A DNA stretch of 31,240 nucleotides, taken from an uncultured Anaerococcus sp. (GTDB lineage: Bacteria; Bacillota; Clostridia; Tissierellales; Peptoniphilaceae). The stretch is taken from contig NZ_CAMXYR010000014.1 in assembly GCF_947253225.1 (NCBI RefSeq), positions 1 to 31,240 on the forward strand, read 5' to 3'. Below are positions 7,347 to 15,337 of the stretch, one piece after another. The position numbers were made by a program, and so were the translations under genes. How positions within the stretch are numbered: the stretch's first letter is position 1; the number at the start of each line of letters is the position of its first letter. The notes under the pieces are model-generated. The model searched no databases. It was not told where the DNA came from and saw only the letters and a program-made list of their open reading frames with translations.

Positions 7347-8801
7347 TTAGTCTAATTTAATAGCTTCAATTCTTCTTCTATTTTTCTTAGAAATCTTTAC
7401 AACATAAATTGCATAGCATATTGCAATTATACCTGCTAGAGGATAGGCGATTTTAAAATCTTGACCAAATCCTAGACCCTTTACATTGATTATAAAGGCA
7501 AATACTATGAAAGTATAGAAGATGCCAGGAATCAAGGCGATGAGATAGTTTTTGTTGTTGTAAATTAAGTAGCTTGTAGCTACAGCTAAGGCAAATATTG
7601 CTACGAATTGGTTAGTAAATCCGAAATATCTCCAGAGGATGTTAAATCCTTTAGGATTTGATTTTGCAAAGTATAGGATAGCTGCTGCAGGAACGAATAG
7701 GCAAGCAGATAGACCAGCTCTTTTTGCTCCAGATTTTTGGTCGATGTTTAGCTCCTCAGCAATAATAAGTCTTAGAGATCTGAAGGCTGTATCACCAGAT
7801 GTGATAGGAAGAGCTATAACTCCTAAGATTGCAAGGAGACCACCGATTTTACCCATGAAGTATCTTGAAATTTCTCCAACCATAAGTGTTCCTGGTGTGT
7901 CTAGGGCGGCTGTTTTAGTTGAGAAGATTACCATTGCACCAGCAGCCCAAATCATAGCTATAAATCCTTCAGCTATCATTGTTGAGTAGAAAGTTACTTT
8001 TGCTTCTTTTTCACTTTTTACAGTTCTTGATACAAGTGTTACTTGTGAACCATGGAAACCTGATAGGATACCACAGGCAACTGTTATAAAGAATGATGGG
8101 ATAAATTTTTGTCCAAGTGGGTGTTTTGCCAATAGACCTTGACCCTCAAAGGCGAGATCAGCCCTGCCCTTATATAGGATTCCAACGAGAACTCCTATAG
8201 CAGAGATAATTAAGAATGCACCGAAAATTGGATAAATTCTTCCGATTAGCTTATCGATAGGAAGCACTGTTGAAAGGATATAATAAGCAAAAATTACTGC
8301 ATAGATTATCCAAATAACATTTGAATTAGGATCAGCTCCCATTACATCATTTGCAATAAGATCTCCAGGTGTGTAGACAAATACAACTCCAGTTAATAGA
8401 AGAAGGATAGCAATTACAATATTGTAAAACTTCCTAGCTCCTTCACCTATGTACTTACCAACAAGTTTTGGGACTTGGCTACCACCGTTTCTCATTGAGA
8501 TAAATCCAGTGCAAAAGTCGTGGACAGCTCCAGCGAATACACATCCTATAGGGATTGCAAGAAAGGCAATTGGTCCAAAAAGAATACCTTGGATAGGTCC
8601 AAGAATTGGGCCAGTACCTGCAATGTTTAGTAAGTTAATAAGCCAGTTTTTCTTCTCACTCATTACTACAAAGTCAACTCCATCAGCTTTTCTAACAGCT
8701 GGGGTTTGACGATCATCAGGTTGGAGTTGGCTTTCAACGTATTTTGAATAACCAAGACCACCTACTATTAGTATAATAATACCGATAATAAATAATAACA
8801 T
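7347..8801 (-). CDS. cstA: CstA-family peptide/pyruvate transporter
   Basis: A 484-residue integral membrane protein of the carbon-starvation CstA family. It has about a dozen hydrophobic helices, the signature AGTGPILGP (61-69), GAVHDF (91-96) and a conserved N-terminal segment GVDFVVM. E. coli CstA and BtsT import peptides and/or pyruvate at the cost of the proton gradient. This copy belongs to the shorter class common in anaerobic Firmicutes (E. coli CstA is about 700 residues). It stands alone, with its own promoter, AGGAGG ribosome binding site 5 nt before the ATG, and a terminator. For an amino-acid-fermenting coccus, peptide uptake is a reasonable role, but the substrate cannot be read from the sequence. 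No two-component regulator gene lies next to it. Confidence 0.9.
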   Translation of the reverse strand: MLLFIIGIIILIVGGLGYSKYVESQLQPDDRQTPAVRKADGVDFVVMSEKKNWLINLLNIAGTGPILGPIQGILFGPIAFLAIPIGCVFAGAVHDFCTGFISMRNGGSQVPKLVGKYIGEGARKFYNIVIAILLLLTGVVFVYTPGDLIANDVMGADPNSNVIWIIYAVIFAYYILSTVLPIDKLIGRIYPIFGAFLIISAIGVLVGILYKGRADLAFEGQGLLAKHPLGQKFIPSFFITVACGILSGFHGSQVTLVSRTVKSEKEAKVTFYSTMIAEGFIAMIWAAGAMVIFSTKTAALDTPGTLMVGEISRYFMGKIGGLLAILGVIALPITSGDTAFRSLRLIIAEELNIDQKSGAKRAGLSACLFVPAAAILYFAKSNPKGFNILWRYFGFTNQFVAIFALAVATSYLIYNNKNYLIALIPGIFYTFIVFAFIINVKGLGFGQDFKIAYPLAGIIAICYAIYVVKISKKNRRRIEAIKLD

Positions 8802-8829
8802 GATTTCCTCCTTTTATTATTCTAAATTT

Positions 8830-8858
8830 ATTATAAATGTTTTCATGAATAATTACAA
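8830..8858 (-). promoter_or_regulatory. Promoter of cstA
   Basis: On the minus strand TTGTAA (8858-8853), 17 nt, TATAAT (8835-8830). Transcription would start near 8823, about 20 nt before the ATG with its AAAGGAGG. Bases 8859-8934 lie between this and the divergent rimP promoter and hold nothing else I can support. Confidence 0.75.
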
Positions 8859-8934
8859 GCTAAAAAACGATTGTGCAATTAATAATTCAGGAATGTAAAT
8901 GAATAAAGTGTATATTTTTAATGCGGGACAATAA

Positions 8935-8962
8935 TTGAATATTAACTTTTATCAAGTATAAT
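8935..8962 (+). promoter_or_regulatory. Promoter of the rimP-nusA-infB superoperon
   Basis: TTGAAT (8935-8940), 16 nt, TATAAT (8957-8962). The predicted start near 8969 puts the leader hairpin at 8972-9001 at the very 5' end of the transcript. No other good promoter was seen before the ribF-rpsO gap, so this should serve eight genes. Confidence 0.7.
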
Positions 8963-8971
8963 AGTATTAGC

Positions 8972-9001
8972 AAAAGAGTGGGGGATGGTTTCCACTCTTT
9001 T
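8972..9001 (+). promoter_or_regulatory. 5'-terminal hairpin in the rimP leader
   Basis: AAAAGAGTGG (8972-8981) and CCACTCTTTT (8992-9001) form a perfect 10-bp stem with a G-rich 10-nt loop. The T run is part of the stem and continues only as TTTTAATC, so it could act as a weak attenuator or as a 5' stabiliser. It lies 28 nt before the rimP start codon. Confidence 0.6.
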
Positions 9002-9028
9002 AATCTGTTAAGGCGGAAGGACGGTAGT

Positions 9029-9472
9029 ATGGATTTAATTAATAAACTAAAGGAAATCTTTGAGGCTGATATTTATGATTTAGGATATGAATTGGTGGAT
9101 ATTGAGTACAAAGGATCCAAGGGCAACAAGATTCTTACTTTCTATATCTATAATGATGAAGGAATAACCATAGAAGATTGTGAGAAAGTGAGCAATTTTC
9201 TTGATACAAAACTTGATGAGGTCGATATTATTAAAGATTCATATTACCTTGAAGTATCAAGCCAAGACTTATCCAGACCCCTAAAAACTGATAGGGATCT
9301 TGAGAGAAACTTTGATGAACTTCTAAAGATTAAGATGAAGGATGGAGAAGTTTTCTTTGGTAAAATTTCAGGAATTGAAGAAGAGACTTATGAGTTTGAT
9401 CTAGATGATGGTCAAAGTAGGATTGTTAAAAAAAGTGATGTAAAACAGATTAACATTGAGATTGTTTTCTAA
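9029..9472 (+). CDS. rimP: Ribosome maturation factor RimP
   Basis: A 147-residue protein that assists assembly of the 30S subunit. The two-domain RimP layout is visible: an N-terminal alpha/beta domain (YELVDIEYKGSKGNKILTFYI, then the conserved EDCEKVSNFLD helix and YYLEVSSQDLSRPL), and a C-terminal Sm-like barrel (from about residue 87; VFFGKISGIEEETYEF). The conserved Ser-Pro-Gly of many RimPs is replaced here by SSQDLSRPL. A GTG at 8978 would add 17 residues but lies inside the leader hairpin and lacks a ribosome binding site; ATG 9029 has GGAAGG 8 nt upstream. It is first in the operon, 9 nt before nusA, as in most bacteria. Confidence 0.92.
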   Translation: MDLINKLKEIFEADIYDLGYELVDIEYKGSKGNKILTFYIYNDEGITIEDCEKVSNFLDTKLDEVDIIKDSYYLEVSSQDLSRPLKTDRDLERNFDELLKIKMKDGEVFFGKISGIEEETYEFDLDDGQSRIVKKSDVKQINIEIVF

Positions 9473-9481
9473 GGAGATTTT

Positions 9482-10711
9482 ATGAACAATGATTTTATGC
9501 TAGCCTTGGATGAGCTATGCAAGGAAAAGAGTTTGGATAAGGCAACTATTCTTGACGCCCTCCAAAAGGCTCTTATCAAAAGTTATCAAAAAAATTATGA
9601 CAACCAAGAAAATGTTGATGTAATTATTGATGAAAGTACAGGTCAAATAGATGTATTTGCTTTAAAGAATGTAGTTGAAGAAGTTGAGGATTCTATTAGT
9701 CAAATATCCTTGAAAGAGGCAAGAGAATTCAACTCATCCTACCAGCTAGGGGACGTATGTCGTATTAAGCTTACTCCTAAAAACTTTGGTAGAGTTGCAG
9801 CTCAAACTGCAAGAAATATCGTCATCCAAAAGATTCGTGATGCTCAAAGAGATTCGCTCTATGGGGAATATATTGAAAGAGCCAATGAAATGATTACAGG
9901 TATTGTTCAAAGAGAAGATAAATTTAACTTGTATGTAAATTTGGATAAAATTGAGGGGATTGTTCCAACTAAGGAGCAAGTCGCAAGTGAGACCTACCTT
10001 CCAAATGCTAGGATGAAATTTCTAATTAAGGAAGTTAGAAATTCTTCAAAAGACCCTCAGATAATCCTATCTAGGTCAAGCCAAGATTTGATTACTAGAT
10101 TGTTTGAGCTGGAAGTTCCAGAAATAACAGATGGGGTTATAGAAATTTATTCTCTGGCAAGAGAGGCAGGATCTAGGACCAAAATGGCAGTTTACTCAAA
10201 TGATGAGGGGATAGATGCTGTTGGGGCTTGTATCGGATTTAAAGGTCAGAGAGTCAATTCGATAGTTGAAGAGCTTCAGGGAGAGAAGATTGATATTATC
10301 AATTTTGATAAGGATATTAAGGTCTTTATTTCAAACGCACTTTCTCCAGCAGATATCATTGATGTACTGGTGAATGAGAAAAACAAACAATCCCTTGTAG
10401 TTGTATCAGCTGACCAATTGTCCCTTGCTATTGGTAAGGAAGGTCAAAATGCAAGGCTTGCAGCAAGACTAACAGGTTGGAAGATAGATATAAAGAGTAA
10501 GGAAGAGTTTGATAAGCTAAGTCAAGAAGAGATTGATGAAATCCTAGGTTTGAATGAAGCTGAAGAAGTTAGTGAAAATGAAGAACCTAGCGATGAAGAA
10601 ATCAAAGAAATTATTGAAGAAGAAACAGAAGGCACTAGCGATCTTTGTGATGATGTAACAAGCGAGAGTAGCCCTGAAAGTGATGAAGAAGAGTTACCTA
10701 ATGAGGATTAA
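9482..10711 (+). CDS. nusA: Transcription termination/antitermination factor NusA
   Basis: A 409-residue RNA-polymerase-associated factor that controls pausing and intrinsic termination. Domains in order: N-terminal RNAP-binding domain (1-125, including ALKNVVEEV and GRVAAQTARNIVIQKI), S1 domain (about 135-200), KH1 (about 225-276, VGACIGFKGQRVNSI) and KH2 (about 300-345, LAIGKEGQNARLAARLTGWKIDI). As in other Firmicutes there are no C-terminal AR repeats. Instead residues about 350-409 are an acidic, probably disordered Glu/Asp-rich tail (EEVSENEEPSDEEI), longer than that of B. subtilis NusA. AAGGAG 7 nt before the ATG supports the start. Confidence 0.95.
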   Translation: MNNDFMLALDELCKEKSLDKATILDALQKALIKSYQKNYDNQENVDVIIDESTGQIDVFALKNVVEEVEDSISQISLKEAREFNSSYQLGDVCRIKLTPKNFGRVAAQTARNIVIQKIRDAQRDSLYGEYIERANEMITGIVQREDKFNLYVNLDKIEGIVPTKEQVASETYLPNARMKFLIKEVRNSSKDPQIILSRSSQDLITRLFELEVPEITDGVIEIYSLAREAGSRTKMAVYSNDEGIDAVGACIGFKGQRVNSIVEELQGEKIDIINFDKDIKVFISNALSPADIIDVLVNEKNKQSLVVVSADQLSLAIGKEGQNARLAARLTGWKIDIKSKEEFDKLSQEEIDEILGLNEAEEVSENEEPSDEEIKEIIEEETEGTSDLCDDVTSESSPESDEEELPNED

Positions 10712-10715
10712 TTAA

Positions 10716-10982
10716 ATGAAAAAAGCTAGAAAGATTCCACAAAGAAAATGTGTGGTTTGTGGCGAGCTTAAAGATAAAAATGACCTTCTAAGAATTGTTA
10801 AAAACAAGGAAGAAGGGATTTTAATTGATGAATCAGGAAAGAAGAATGGACGTGGTGCCTATATTTGCAAGAGCGAAGCTTGTCTTAAAGGTGCGCGCCA
10901 AACTAATAAGCTAAACCGAGTTTTTAAAGAAAAAGTTTCAGATGAACTTTACGAGGAGTTAGAAGCTTATGATGTAAATTGA
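10716..10982 (+). CDS. rnpM: YlxR/RnpM RNA-binding protein
   Basis: An 88-residue member of the YlxR (DUF448) family. It carries the conserved PQRKCVVCGE start with a Cys pair, LLRIVKN and the GRGAYICKSEACL core. The B. subtilis homologue binds RNase P RNA and modulates its activity, hence the name RnpM. It follows nusA by 4 nt and precedes infB by 10 nt, its standard place. In B. subtilis an L7Ae-type gene (ylxQ) comes next; here it is missing. A GAGG 9 nt before the ATG, inside the end of nusA, is the ribosome binding site. Confidence 0.9.
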   Translation: MKKARKIPQRKCVVCGELKDKNDLLRIVKNKEEGILIDESGKKNGRGAYICKSEACLKGARQTNKLNRVFKEKVSDELYEELEAYDVN

Positions 10983-10992
10983 GGAGAAGTAT

Positions 10993-13119
10993 ATGGCAGA
11001 AAAAATTAGAGTATATGAACTAGCAAAAGAAAATAATATGGCAGCGAAAGATATGGTTAAACTTTTGATTGATGAGTTTGGCTTAGATATTAAATCTCAT
11101 ATGTCAATGGTGGGAGGAGCTGACCTTGATATAATTAATGAATATTTTGATGAGTTGAAGGAAGAAAAAGAAGAGAAAAAACAAGATAAGCACAAATCAA
11201 ACAAAAAAGGAAATAAAAACCATCAAAAAAATATGGCTAAGGTTATAGACGAGGAAGAATTCGAGCAAGAAGATAGACCTAAGAAAAAGAAGAGAAAGAA
11301 AAAGTCTAAGAATAAGAAAACTTCTAAGATTAACAAAAAACAAGCCGAAGAAAAAAATGATTCTGGAATAATTGAAATTCCAGAGACAGTTAATGTAAAA
11401 ACTTTTGCTGATAGAATTGGCGAATCTCCAAACTCTGTAATTGGTAAATTAATCGGTCTTGGTATAATGGCTGGATTAAATGATCAGATAGATTTTGAAC
11501 AAGCAGAATTGGTTGCCCTTGATTTTGGCAAGGAGATTAGTCTAGAACAAGAATATGATGCCATTGAAGAACAATCAGTAGAATTAGACTACGAGGATAA
11601 GCAAGAGGATTTAGTAAGTAGACCTCCAGTTGTTTCAGTAATGGGCCATGTTGACCACGGCAAGACTTCAATACTTGATAGCATTAGATCTACAAGAGTA
11701 ACTAGTGGAGAAGCTGGTGGGATAACCCAACACATAGGTGCGTCTGTAGTTGACTTAAATGGAAGGAAAATCTCCTTCTTAGATACACCGGGCCACGAGG
11801 CCTTTACAGAAATGAGGATGAGAGGAGCTCAATCAACAGATATAGCAATTCTTGTTGTTGCAGCAGATGATGGAGTTATGCCTCAAACAGTTGAAGCAAT
11901 AAATCACGCCAAGGCTGCTGGTATACCTATAGTCGTAGCTATAAATAAAATTGATAAAGAAGTTGCCGACCCAAATAGGGTTAAACAAGAGCTAATGGAA
12001 TACGGACTAGTTTCTGAAGAATGGGGCGGAGACACAATTATGGTTCCTGTATCTGCCCACACAGGAGAAGGAATTGAAGACCTACTTGAGATGGTTCTCC
12101 TAGTAGCTGATATGAAAGAGCTAAAGGCAAATCCAAATAGAAGAGCAGTTGGTATTATTATTGAAGCCCAACTTGACAAGGCAAGAGGAGCTGTTGCTAC
12201 AGTTCTTGTTCAAAAGGGAACACTTCACTCAGGAGACTATGTGGTAACTGGTTCTGCTTCGGGAAGAATCAGAGCTATGTTCAACTCCCACGGTGAAGCT
12301 ATAGATGAGGCTACCCCATCAATGCCAGCTCAAATCCTTGGTTTATCTGATGTTGCTGAAGCAGGAGATATGATTTATGCAGTTGAGGATGAACAAATAG
12401 CCAGAGAATTCGCCCAAAGAGCAGCAGAATTTAAGCGTGAAGAACACCTCAAGGCAAAGGCTAATACTAACCTAGAAGATATGTATTCAAACATAGCTGA
12501 AGGTGAATTAAAAGAACTTAACATAATCGTCAAAACTGATGTTAAGGGAACTGTTGATGCAGTAAGTCAATCCTTAGTCAAACTATCAAATGAGGAAGTG
12601 GTTGTTTCAGTTATAGCTGGAGCTGTTGGAGGAATTACAGAATCAGATGTTCTTCTAGCCCAAGCTTCTAATGCGGTAATAATTGGTTTTAATGTAAGGC
12701 CAACTCAAGGTGCTTTGGAAAGAGCCAAGGATAATAACATTGAAATAAGAACTTACTCAGTAATTTACGAAGCCATAGAAGATGTTGAAAAAGCCATCAA
12801 GGGTATGCTTGATCCAGAATTTAGGGAAGTTGTCCTTGGTCGTGCGGAAGTTCGTGATACATTCAAGGTTCCAGGCGCTGGAACGATTGCTGGCGTTATG
12901 GTAACTAATGGTTCTGTGCCAAGAAGAGCAAGTGTTAGACTACTTCGTGATAATATAGTGATTTTTGATGGAGAAATTTCATCAATGAAGAGATTTAAGG
13001 ATGATGCTAAAGAACTCGCTCAAGGTTATGAGGGTGGTATCGGCCTTAACAGATTTAACGATATTAAGGTAGGCGATGTAATGGAAGCCTATGAAATGGT
13101 TGAGAAGGAAAGAGATTAA
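10993..13119 (+). CDS. infB: Translation initiation factor IF-2
   Basis: A 708-residue GTPase that delivers initiator fMet-tRNA to the 30S subunit and promotes subunit joining. It has an IF2N domain at 1-52, a Lys-rich disordered linker (about 55-115, KKKKRKKKSKNKK), a second IF2N-like segment (about 130-180), then the G domain: G1 GHVDHGKT (218-225), G3 DTPGH (264-268), G4 NKID (318-321). Domain II, an IF-2-type domain III and the C-terminal fMet-tRNA-binding domain (FRGxxxR-equivalent RAEVRDTFKVP region, then IFDGEISSMKRFKDD) complete it. The N-terminal part is short compared with E. coli. AGGAG before ATG 10993 supports the start. It overlaps rbfA by one base (TAATG). Confidence 0.96.
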   Translation: MAEKIRVYELAKENNMAAKDMVKLLIDEFGLDIKSHMSMVGGADLDIINEYFDELKEEKEEKKQDKHKSNKKGNKNHQKNMAKVIDEEEFEQEDRPKKKKRKKKSKNKKTSKINKKQAEEKNDSGIIEIPETVNVKTFADRIGESPNSVIGKLIGLGIMAGLNDQIDFEQAELVALDFGKEISLEQEYDAIEEQSVELDYEDKQEDLVSRPPVVSVMGHVDHGKTSILDSIRSTRVTSGEAGGITQHIGASVVDLNGRKISFLDTPGHEAFTEMRMRGAQSTDIAILVVAADDGVMPQTVEAINHAKAAGIPIVVAINKIDKEVADPNRVKQELMEYGLVSEEWGGDTIMVPVSAHTGEGIEDLLEMVLLVADMKELKANPNRRAVGIIIEAQLDKARGAVATVLVQKGTLHSGDYVVTGSASGRIRAMFNSHGEAIDEATPSMPAQILGLSDVAEAGDMIYAVEDEQIAREFAQRAAEFKREEHLKAKANTNLEDMYSNIAEGELKELNIIVKTDVKGTVDAVSQSLVKLSNEEVVVSVIAGAVGGITESDVLLAQASNAVIIGFNVRPTQGALERAKDNNIEIRTYSVIYEAIEDVEKAIKGMLDPEFREVVLGRAEVRDTFKVPGAGTIAGVMVTNGSVPRRASVRLLRDNIVIFDGEISSMKRFKDDAKELAQGYEGGIGLNRFNDIKVGDVMEAYEMVEKERD

Positions 13120-13505
13120 TGAATAAGAGAAGAACGGAAAGAATTTCTTCTGAAGTTAAAAAAGAATTATCCAAGATAATGAGGGACGATCTTAGCGATC
13201 CAAGGCTAAGTACCGAGGCTATGGTTTCTTTGACAGATGTCGAAGTTACCAATGACCTCTCCTATGCAGACTGCTATATAAGCGTCTTAGGAGATAGTCA
13301 AAACAAAAAAGATGCCCTCGATGCTCTTGACCAAGCCAAAGGATATATAAAAATTCTTATTGGAGAGAGAATGAGACTTAGGTCTATGCCAGAATTTAGG
13401 TTTAAGTTAGACGAATCTATTGAGCATGGGGCCTATATGGATAAACTAATAGAAGAAACAATCGCAAAGGATAGAAAAGCCAATGAAGATAGAGAGAATC
13501 AGTAA
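13119..13505 (+). CDS. rbfA: Ribosome-binding factor A
   Basis: A 128-residue KH-like protein needed for late 16S rRNA processing and 30S maturation. Conserved elements are the RTERISSEVKKELS start, the LSDPRLSTEAMVSLTDVEV strand-turn typical of RbfA, and a C-terminal IGERMRLRSMPEFRFKLDES. Usual length for Firmicutes is about 115-130. It starts inside the infB stop codon (TAATG) with AAGGAAAG about 6 nt upstream, so it is coupled to IF2 synthesis. The ylxP gene found between infB and rbfA in B. subtilis is absent. Confidence 0.93.
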   Translation: MNKRRTERISSEVKKELSKIMRDDLSDPRLSTEAMVSLTDVEVTNDLSYADCYISVLGDSQNKKDALDALDQAKGYIKILIGERMRLRSMPEFRFKLDESIEHGAYMDKLIEETIAKDRKANEDRENQ

Positions 13506-14457
13506 AGAAAAACTAGATAAATTTAAAGAACTTGTGGATAATGCAGAAACTATTGCTATTGCATCCCACATCAACCCTGATGGTGATAACTTGGGATCAA
13601 CCCTAGCTCTAAGAAAATCCTTAGAACTTTATGGCAAGGATGTTGAAGTTCTCGCTAATGATACTATTGACGATTATCTTCAATTTTTGCCAGAAAAAGA
13701 AAATTATAAGGAAGGTTCAAGAACCTCTTATGACCTCTTTATGATTCTTGATTGCTCAGAATTTGATAGGATTGGAGATAAGCTTACACCAATAGCCAGA
13801 GCATCAAAAAACACTCTTGTTATTGACCACCATGTAGGCGGAGGTATCACAACAGATTTAAACCTAATCTTTGATACTGCTCCAGCAACTTGCGAGCTTG
13901 TTTTCGAAATAATTGATAGGCTCAATCTTCCGATAGATAAGGATGTTGCTACATTAATCTATACAGGTCTATGCACAGATACTGGAAGATTTCTATATGC
14001 AAATGTAAGTGAGTACACTTTCAATGTGGCTGGAAGGCTATTAAGTCTTGGAGCTGATAGCGAATATATCTACAGAAATCTTTATCAATCAAAACCAATT
14101 AAAGTTATGAAATTCCAAACAGAAGTGATAGCAAATGCACAATTTTTTGATAAGAAAGCATATTCAGTTGTTTCTAAAGAACTTGTTAATAAACATGGTG
14201 TACAAATGGGGGATGCTGAAACAGTTGTAGGTATGTTGAGAGACCTTGATGAGGTTGGAGTTTCAATGATTCTAAAAGAATATGATGATGGTGAATATAA
14301 GGTATCTTTGAGAAGCAAGGATACGGATGTTGCCGTGGTAGCAAGAGCTAATGGTGGTGGTGGTCATATCAAGGCTAGTGGATTTTCAATTTTTGATCAA
14401 TCCCTAGAAGCTGCTAGTGAAAAAGCTCTAGCAATCTTGAAGGAAATAGATGCATAG
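13483..14457 (+). CDS. nrnA: DHH-family nanoRNase/pAp phosphatase
   Basis: A 324-residue DHH-DHHA1 phosphoesterase. The N-terminal domain has the metal ligands HINPDGD (29-35), a LDC aspartate (Asp90) and DHH (115-117). The C-terminal DHHA1 domain has the GGGGH substrate loop near 290. NrnA degrades 2- to 5-mer RNAs left by other exonucleases and dephosphorylates pAp; its place a few genes before pnp fits a role downstream of PNPase. It overlaps rbfA by 23 nt and truB by 8 nt. The start at ATG 13483 has only a weak AAGG about 14 nt away; no better in-frame start precedes the HINPDGD motif. Fine substrate choice (RNA size, c-di-AMP breakdown products) cannot be settled from sequence. Confidence 0.9.
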   Translation: MKIERISKEKLDKFKELVDNAETIAIASHINPDGDNLGSTLALRKSLELYGKDVEVLANDTIDDYLQFLPEKENYKEGSRTSYDLFMILDCSEFDRIGDKLTPIARASKNTLVIDHHVGGGITTDLNLIFDTAPATCELVFEIIDRLNLPIDKDVATLIYTGLCTDTGRFLYANVSEYTFNVAGRLLSLGADSEYIYRNLYQSKPIKVMKFQTEVIANAQFFDKKAYSVVSKELVNKHGVQMGDAETVVGMLRDLDEVGVSMILKEYDDGEYKVSLRSKDTDVAVVARANGGGGHIKASGFSIFDQSLEAASEKALAILKEIDA

Positions 14458-15337
14458 CGGTATCTTAAATATAAACAAAAAAAAAGGAATATCATCGGCA
14501 AGGTGCGTCTCCCTAGTAAGGAAGGCTCTTAACCAAAAGAAAGTAGGCCATACAGGAACTCTTGATCTTGAAGCATCAGGAGTTCTTCCTATAGTTGTCG
14601 GCAAAGCCACAAGAGTTTCAGACTATATGATGGGAAAGGATAAGACCTACAGAAGCCTAATAGAGTTCGGGAAAAAAACTGATACCTTAGATGGAGCTGG
14701 AAAAGTTATAGGTCAAAGTTCAAAGACAATAACAAGAATGGACCTAGAAAAAGCCTTAGAAAAATTTAGGGGAGAGATCACGCAAATTCCTCCTATGTAC
14801 TCGGCTCTAAAGGTGGGTGGTAAGAAACTCTATGATTTGGCAAGAGCGGGAGTCGAGATTGATAGAAAGAAACGTAAGGTTACAATTTATGATATAAAGC
14901 TTATAGACTTTGATTTTCCTTACGCAAACATAGAAGTAACTTGTTCTAAGGGAACCTATATAAGAACCTTGGTAGACGATTTGGGAGAATATCTTGAAAC
15001 TTATGCCTATGTCAAGGAACTAAGTCGAACAAGGGTTGGAGATTTTCTTTTGGAAGATGCTATAAAGTCTGATGATATCTTGGAAATTGGTAAGGATAGC
15101 CTTATAGGAAGGCTTGAAAGTATCGATAAGGCTTTGGATAATTTCCCTTCATATGGCTTAGAAAAAAAGTATTTCGATCAAGTTATCAATGGTATGACCA
15201 TAAAGATTGAAGATGAAATCAATAGCCTTGCAAGAATTTATGTAGGGGAAGAATTTATTGGACTTGGAAAAAGTATAAAAAGTAAGGATGGATATTTTCT
15301 GAAAATGGAGAAAGTATTTTATGATAGACAAGATTAA
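14450..15337 (+). CDS. truB: tRNA pseudouridine-55 synthase TruB
   Basis: A 295-residue enzyme that isomerises U55 in the T arm of tRNAs. The catalytic motif GHTGTLDLEASGVLP (33-47) holds the nucleophile Asp39. Most TruB proteins have Pro directly after that Asp, and this one has Leu40. KxY-type binding residues (KTYRSLIEFG, then PPMYSALKVGGKKLYDLARAG) and the ECTCSKGTYIRTL-like strand (EVTCSKGTYIRTLVDDLG) are present. The C-terminal PUA-like region is short. AAGGAAATAG lies just before the ATG, and the gene overlaps nrnA by 8 nt and ribF by 17 nt. Confidence 0.95.
   Translation: MHSGILNINKKKGISSARCVSLVRKALNQKKVGHTGTLDLEASGVLPIVVGKATRVSDYMMGKDKTYRSLIEFGKKTDTLDGAGKVIGQSSKTITRMDLEKALEKFRGEITQIPPMYSALKVGGKKLYDLARAGVEIDRKKRKVTIYDIKLIDFDFPYANIEVTCSKGTYIRTLVDDLGEYLETYAYVKELSRTRVGDFLLEDAIKSDDILEIGKDSLIGRLESIDKALDNFPSYGLEKKYFDQVINGMTIKIEDEINSLARIYVGEEFIGLGKSIKSKDGYFLKMEKVFYDRQD

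Noticed and set aside
7639..8709. Long open frames on the plus strand opposite cstA
   Set aside because: Their translations show no family motifs, have no ribosome binding sites, and cstA on the other strand is unmistakable.
8978..9028. GTG start giving RimP 17 extra residues
   Set aside because: The extension is encoded by the loop and right arm of the leader hairpin, lacks a ribosome binding site and makes RimP longer than usual. ATG 9029 has GGAAGG upstream.
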